Assembly (NCBI GenBank): GCA_027000765.1
Contig: JALTNJ010000057.1
Span: 1-7,187, forward strand
Direction: 5' to 3'
DNA: 7,187 nt
DNA from: Nitrososphaeria archaeon
GTDB lineage: Archaea > Thermoproteota > Nitrososphaeria > Geothermarchaeales > JDFR-13
This document shows, one piece after another, positions 4,749 to 7,187 of the stretch. The notes under the pieces were generated by a model that did not search any database, was not told where the DNA came from, and saw only the letters and a program-made list of their open reading frames with translations. The position numbers were made by a program, and so were the translations under genes. Positions within the stretch are counted from its first letter, which is position 1. Every line of letters begins with the position of its first letter.

Positions 4749-5589
4749 AATACGTGGTTTAATCCAGTTAATGCGAGTTCCTAATGATATAGTAATAGGA
4801 CTCGCCGTTATAGTAGGGGAGGTAATGGGCGTAGGTAACCTGCCTCAACTAAACATCGTTGTGCTTGGCTTTCTTAGCGGCTTCTTTACTTGTGCATCCA
4901 TTATGGTACTAAATGATGTCTTCGATATAGATATTGATAAAATAAATGCACCGTCTCGTCCGCTTCCAAGTGGATTAGTAAGCATCTCAATTGCAACTGT
5001 GTTTTCAATACTTCTATTTCTAATCGGTATGTCCACAGCTTTGTTACTCTCTACATTAAATCTCATCATAGTGATTATCTTTTGGCTGTTGGGTGTTTTG
5101 TATAACTGGCGACTTAAAAAAACCGGTTTCCTTGGAAACGTAGTCGTTTCACTTTCTGTAGCTATTCCCTTCTTCTATGGTGCTGTGGCAATAGGCCGTG
5201 GAATGGATCTACTTGTATTACTATTCTCATCCATGGCTTTCTTAACCAACTTGGGTAGAGAGATTATAAAAGGCATAATGGACGTCAAAGGAGACTTAAA
5301 GGGTGGCGTTATGACAATAGCAGTAAAATATGGCTCTTCAACAGCTTATTATTTATCTACTCTTCTCATCCTAATAGCTGTTTTAATAAGCCCTATCCCG
5401 ATTATCTTAAGTATTGTTAATATCTATTTATATACACCACTAGTAGTACTGACAGATATGTTACTCATATACGCGGTTTTTAAGGCACGTTCTCAAGAGC
5501 ATAAAAACCTCTATGAATCTAAAAAACTTATTCTATATGGAATGTTCATTGGTATATTAGCTTTCATGTTTGGTGTCATAGCGCTATAA
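4741..5589 (+). CDS. Digeranylgeranylglyceryl phosphate (DGGGP) synthase, UbiA family
   Basis: This membrane prenyltransferase adds the second geranylgeranyl chain to geranylgeranylglyceryl phosphate in archaeal ether lipid synthesis. The 282-residue product starts with the UbiA-type LIQLMRVPND and has around eight or nine hydrophobic spans. The first Asp-rich motif is NDVFDIDIDKIN (58-69) followed by APSRPLPSG (70-78), and the second is GREIIKGIMDVKGDLKGG (172-189), with Asp181 and Asp185; these bind Mg-diphosphate. LYNWRLKKTGFLGN (120-133) is also typical of the DGGGP synthase branch. The start overlaps the end of the endA-like gene by 8 bases, so the two are probably co-transcribed, although the functions are unrelated. 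An alternative is another archaeal UbiA prenyltransferase such as a menaquinone or haem O type, but the motif context and length favour the lipid enzyme. Confidence 0.88.
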   Translation: MRKIRGLIQLMRVPNDIVIGLAVIVGEVMGVGNLPQLNIVVLGFLSGFFTCASIMVLNDVFDIDIDKINAPSRPLPSGLVSISIATVFSILLFLIGMSTALLLSTLNLIIVIIFWLLGVLYNWRLKKTGFLGNVVVSLSVAIPFFYGAVAIGRGMDLLVLLFSSMAFLTNLGREIIKGIMDVKGDLKGGVMTIAVKYGSSTAYYLSTLLILIAVLISPIPIILSIVNIYLYTPLVVLTDMLLIYAVFKARSQEHKNLYESKKLILYGMFIGILAFMFGVIAL

Positions 5590-5595
5590 TTAGCA

Positions 5596-5608
5596 TTTTC
5601 TCTTTTTA
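5596..5608 (+). terminator. Candidate T-rich terminator after the DGGGP synthase gene
   Basis: TTTTCTCTTTTTA starts seven bases after the DGGGP synthase stop. T-rich tracts of this kind act as terminators in archaea. Since hisS begins about 85 bases later with its own leader, it could separate the two units. Confidence 0.38.
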
Positions 5609-5680
5609 TGGTCAGATGGTAATATTATTATTTTTGACTTAACCCTTTTGCTATGTAAATATTTGTAGTAGTAAAGCATT

Positions 5681-5685
5681 GGTGA
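5681..5685 (+). promoter_or_regulatory. Shine-Dalgarno box for hisS, supporting a GTG start
   Basis: GGTGA is seven bases before the GTG at 5693. In the same frame the nearest upstream stop is TAA at 5672-5674 and there is no ATG, GTG or TTG between them, so the GTG is the most upstream conventional start. Confidence 0.6.
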
Positions 5686-5692
5686 AGATATA

Positions 5693-6970
5693 GTGAGTAA
5701 GAAAAACCGTTTAGGCTTACCTAGAGGGATACGGGACATTTCTCCAGATAAATATGAGTTGTATCTATGGTTATTAGACCGGTTTAGGGAGATATGTAAC
5801 AAATATAATTACAAGGTGATGGAGCCTGCTACATTAGAGTTCTTCGAGACGTTATCTCTCAAATCCGGTCCAGATATCGCAAATGAGATATACGAGTTTA
5901 AAGATAAAGCCGATCGTCATCTAGGACTTAGGTTTGATTTAACAGTTGGTTTAACAAGATATGTTACCTCTCACCCCGAGTTACCTAAACCCATTAGACT
6001 AGCTGCCTACTCGGTTCAATGGCGATATGATGAGCCTCAATTTGGAAGATACAGAAGTTTCTATGCATGGGATGTAGAAATATACGGAGGAAACGAAATA
6101 TATTCATCTGCAGAGGTAATCCTCTTAGTAGATAACCTCCTAAAATCCATCGGCCTAAAACATTACGAAATAAGGATATCTGACAGACGTCTAGTGGAAA
6201 ATGTTATAAAATATTTTTCTCCTAACGGTGATGTTCCTGCGATTATGCGTGCTTTAGATAAATGGGGGAAGATTGATAAGAGTGAGATCGTATCCTTGAT
6301 CAATAAAGCCGGGGGCGATAATATTGATGATATGCTCTCTCTTCTTTTTGAGTCGAAGGAAAGTGACTTTCTATCTATAATTAATAAATTCGGCGGAAAG
6401 ATTCTGGAGAAGGTATATGTCATACTTAAAGATGACTTGTCTGTAGACAAGATCCGCCTCGATCCAAGTATAGTTAGAGGATTAGATTATTATGATGGGA
6501 TCGTTTTCGAGGTAAAGTCAAAAAAAGGTGCGGAAATTGGTTCTATAGTCGGTGGAGGCAGCTTCTCTAAGCTAGTGAGCCTATTTGGAGGAGATATGGA
6601 TGCATTTGGCGCTGCAGGGGGTGTAGAACGCCTACTTTTAGCTCTTGAAAAAGAGGGTGTGAAGATAGACCTAAAGAAACCGCCTTTAGTCTTAGTTATT
6701 CCATTGGAAGAGGAACTGATACCATATTCCATAAAGTTATCTGAGAAACTAAGAGACTTATCAAATGCTAGAATTGAATCACCTGTTTTATATCGATCCT
6801 TAAAGAAGTATCTCCAGTATGCAAATAAAATAACAGCAGATTACGTTATCTTCATTGGAAAAGCCGAAGCATCAACGGGTAAAATAAAATTAAGAGATAT
6901 GAATAAAAGAATGGAGTATACCGTTTCCATTGAGGAAGCCGCTGAGATTCTATCTAAAGCGGAGAATTAG
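5693..6970 (+). CDS. hisS: Histidyl-tRNA synthetase (HisRS), class II, GTG start
   Basis: HisRS activates histidine with ATP and charges tRNA-His. The 425-residue protein has a typical opening (LPRGIRDISPDKY, 9-21), motif 1 region (YKVMEPATLEFFETLSLKSG), LRFDLTVGLTRYV (79-91), motif 2 around WRYDEPQFGRYRSFYAWDVE (110-129), the insertion region (about 170-250), the histidine motif VRGLDYYDGIVFE (261-273, Arg262 and Tyr267), motif 3 FGAAGGVERLLLAL (305-318), and a C-terminal anticodon-binding domain (about 331-425, starting LVLVIPLEEE). Several usual positions differ: Gly86 where TVP is common, Ser122 and Ala125 where RYREF.Q is common, and GGGSFS (287-292) where GGGRYD is common. Presence of the full anticodon domain and intact RGLDYY makes HisRS much more likely than HisZ. 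The 3' end overlaps the convergent SAM hydrolase gene by 21 bases. The 103-bp upstream region has A/T-rich stretches (5617-5640, 5652-5664) that could hold the promoter, but I cannot choose. Confidence 0.92.
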   Translation: MSKKNRLGLPRGIRDISPDKYELYLWLLDRFREICNKYNYKVMEPATLEFFETLSLKSGPDIANEIYEFKDKADRHLGLRFDLTVGLTRYVTSHPELPKPIRLAAYSVQWRYDEPQFGRYRSFYAWDVEIYGGNEIYSSAEVILLVDNLLKSIGLKHYEIRISDRRLVENVIKYFSPNGDVPAIMRALDKWGKIDKSEIVSLINKAGGDNIDDMLSLLFESKESDFLSIINKFGGKILEKVYVILKDDLSVDKIRLDPSIVRGLDYYDGIVFEVKSKKGAEIGSIVGGGSFSKLVSLFGGDMDAFGAAGGVERLLLALEKEGVKIDLKKPPLVLVIPLEEELIPYSIKLSEKLRDLSNARIESPVLYRSLKKYLQYANKITADYVIFIGKAEASTGKIKLRDMNKRMEYTVSIEEAAEILSKAEN

Positions 6971-7187
6971 CTTGTCTCCGGGTTTTACACCGCCGAGTAT
7001 CTCCGCTGCGCTTTTCATATTACTCACTATTTCAAGCATCTCACTGCTACCTATTAAGAGGCCTAGCTTCCCTCGTTTAACCTCGCCGAATGCAGTTACC
7101 CTCTCAACTGTAATCTCTTTACCACTGTATTCCACAGACTTTATCTTATGGGCAACCTTCTCATATAGATTATCAGGAACATTAGTG
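6950..7187 (-). CDS. SAM hydroxide adenosyltransferase (S-adenosylmethionine hydrolase), C-terminal part, start outside window
   Basis: The frame runs in from the right edge on the minus strand (first full codon 7186-7184) and ends at TAG 6952-6950, giving the last 78 residues. The C-terminal pattern is LLIGSSEMLEIVSNMKSAAEILGGVKPGDKL (split over the last about 40 residues), which matches the C-terminal beta-barrel domain of SAM hydroxide adenosyltransferases, where the consensus is roughly 'nS.g.LEIA...gSAa..Lg...Gd.v.l'. These enzymes hydrolyse S-adenosylmethionine to adenosine and methionine. The GTG at 7135 lies within the frame and is not needed as a start, since the frame remains open and family-like to the edge. 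Only the C-terminal domain is visible, so the catalytic N-terminal domain cannot be checked. The last 21 bases overlap hisS, read in the opposite direction. Confidence 0.77.
   Translation of the reverse strand, partial: TNVPDNLYEKVAHKIKSVEYSGKEITVERVTAFGEVKRGKLGLLIGSSEMLEIVSNMKSAAEILGGVKPGDKLILRFR

Noticed and set aside
6163..6732. Minus-strand open frames inside hisS
   Set aside because: They are opposite conserved HisRS sequence and are rich in Ser and Pro, typical of antisense translation.
5693..6970. HisZ (regulatory HisRS paralogue) instead of HisRS
   Set aside because: The C-terminal anticodon-binding domain and the RGLDYY and motif 3 blocks are present and no histidine biosynthesis genes are nearby.
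7133..7135. GTG as the start of a 61-residue minus-strand protein
   Set aside because: The frame continues to the window edge without a stop and the family needs a large upstream domain, so this is an internal valine codon.

Overview
This AT-rich window looks like the chromosome of a hyperthermophilic archaeon, most likely a member of the Thermoproteota (crenarchaea). The evidence is: a UbiA-family enzyme of the digeranylgeranylglyceryl-phosphate (archaeal ether lipid) synthase type; a tRNA-splicing endonuclease subunit that lacks the catalytic histidine, as expected for the structural partner in the heteromeric crenarchaeal enzyme; the archaeal CxxxY form of the haem chaperone CcmE; Shine-Dalgarno boxes inside polycistronic units; and several apparently near-leaderless first genes. 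I cannot name the genus.

Region 1 (positions 1-2108, + strand) is a tightly packed cytochrome c maturation (System I) operon in the order ccmC (3' part only), a 31-codon ccmD-like gene, ccmE, ccmA, ccmB. Together these encode the membrane haem-handling module: CcmC loads haem onto membrane-anchored CcmE, CcmD stabilises that complex, and the ABC transporter CcmA/CcmB drives release of holo-CcmE. The haem lyase components (CcmF/CcmH) and thiol-handling proteins are not seen here and could lie upstream of the window.

Region 2 (2109-4135) starts with a small minus-strand gene for a four-cysteine, probably zinc-binding, protein. A divergent class II aldolase gene follows, lying tail-to-tail (17 bp apart) with mtnA, the methylthioribose-1-phosphate isomerase gene. 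Aldolase plus MtnA is the enzyme pair that would convert a 5-substituted ribose 1-phosphate into an aldehyde and dihydroxyacetone phosphate. A gene for a probable S-adenosylmethionine hydrolase enters at the right edge, so three genes in about 5 kb bear on the metabolism of SAM and its by-products.

Region 3 (4136-7187) holds the overlapping pair endA-like / DGGGP synthase on the + strand, then hisS (histidyl-tRNA synthetase, GTG start with a Shine-Dalgarno box), whose last 21 bases overlap the 3' end of the convergent SAM hydrolase gene. HisRS carries several substitutions in usually conserved active-site motifs.

The window is almost entirely coding. The longest intergenic stretches are 115, 103, 97 and 77 bp. 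I see no tRNA or rRNA gene, insertion sequence, CRISPR array, integrase or obvious foreign segment. Most genes are conserved housekeeping functions. The unusual points are variant residues in known families and the ccmD-sized gene, rather than a clearly new system.
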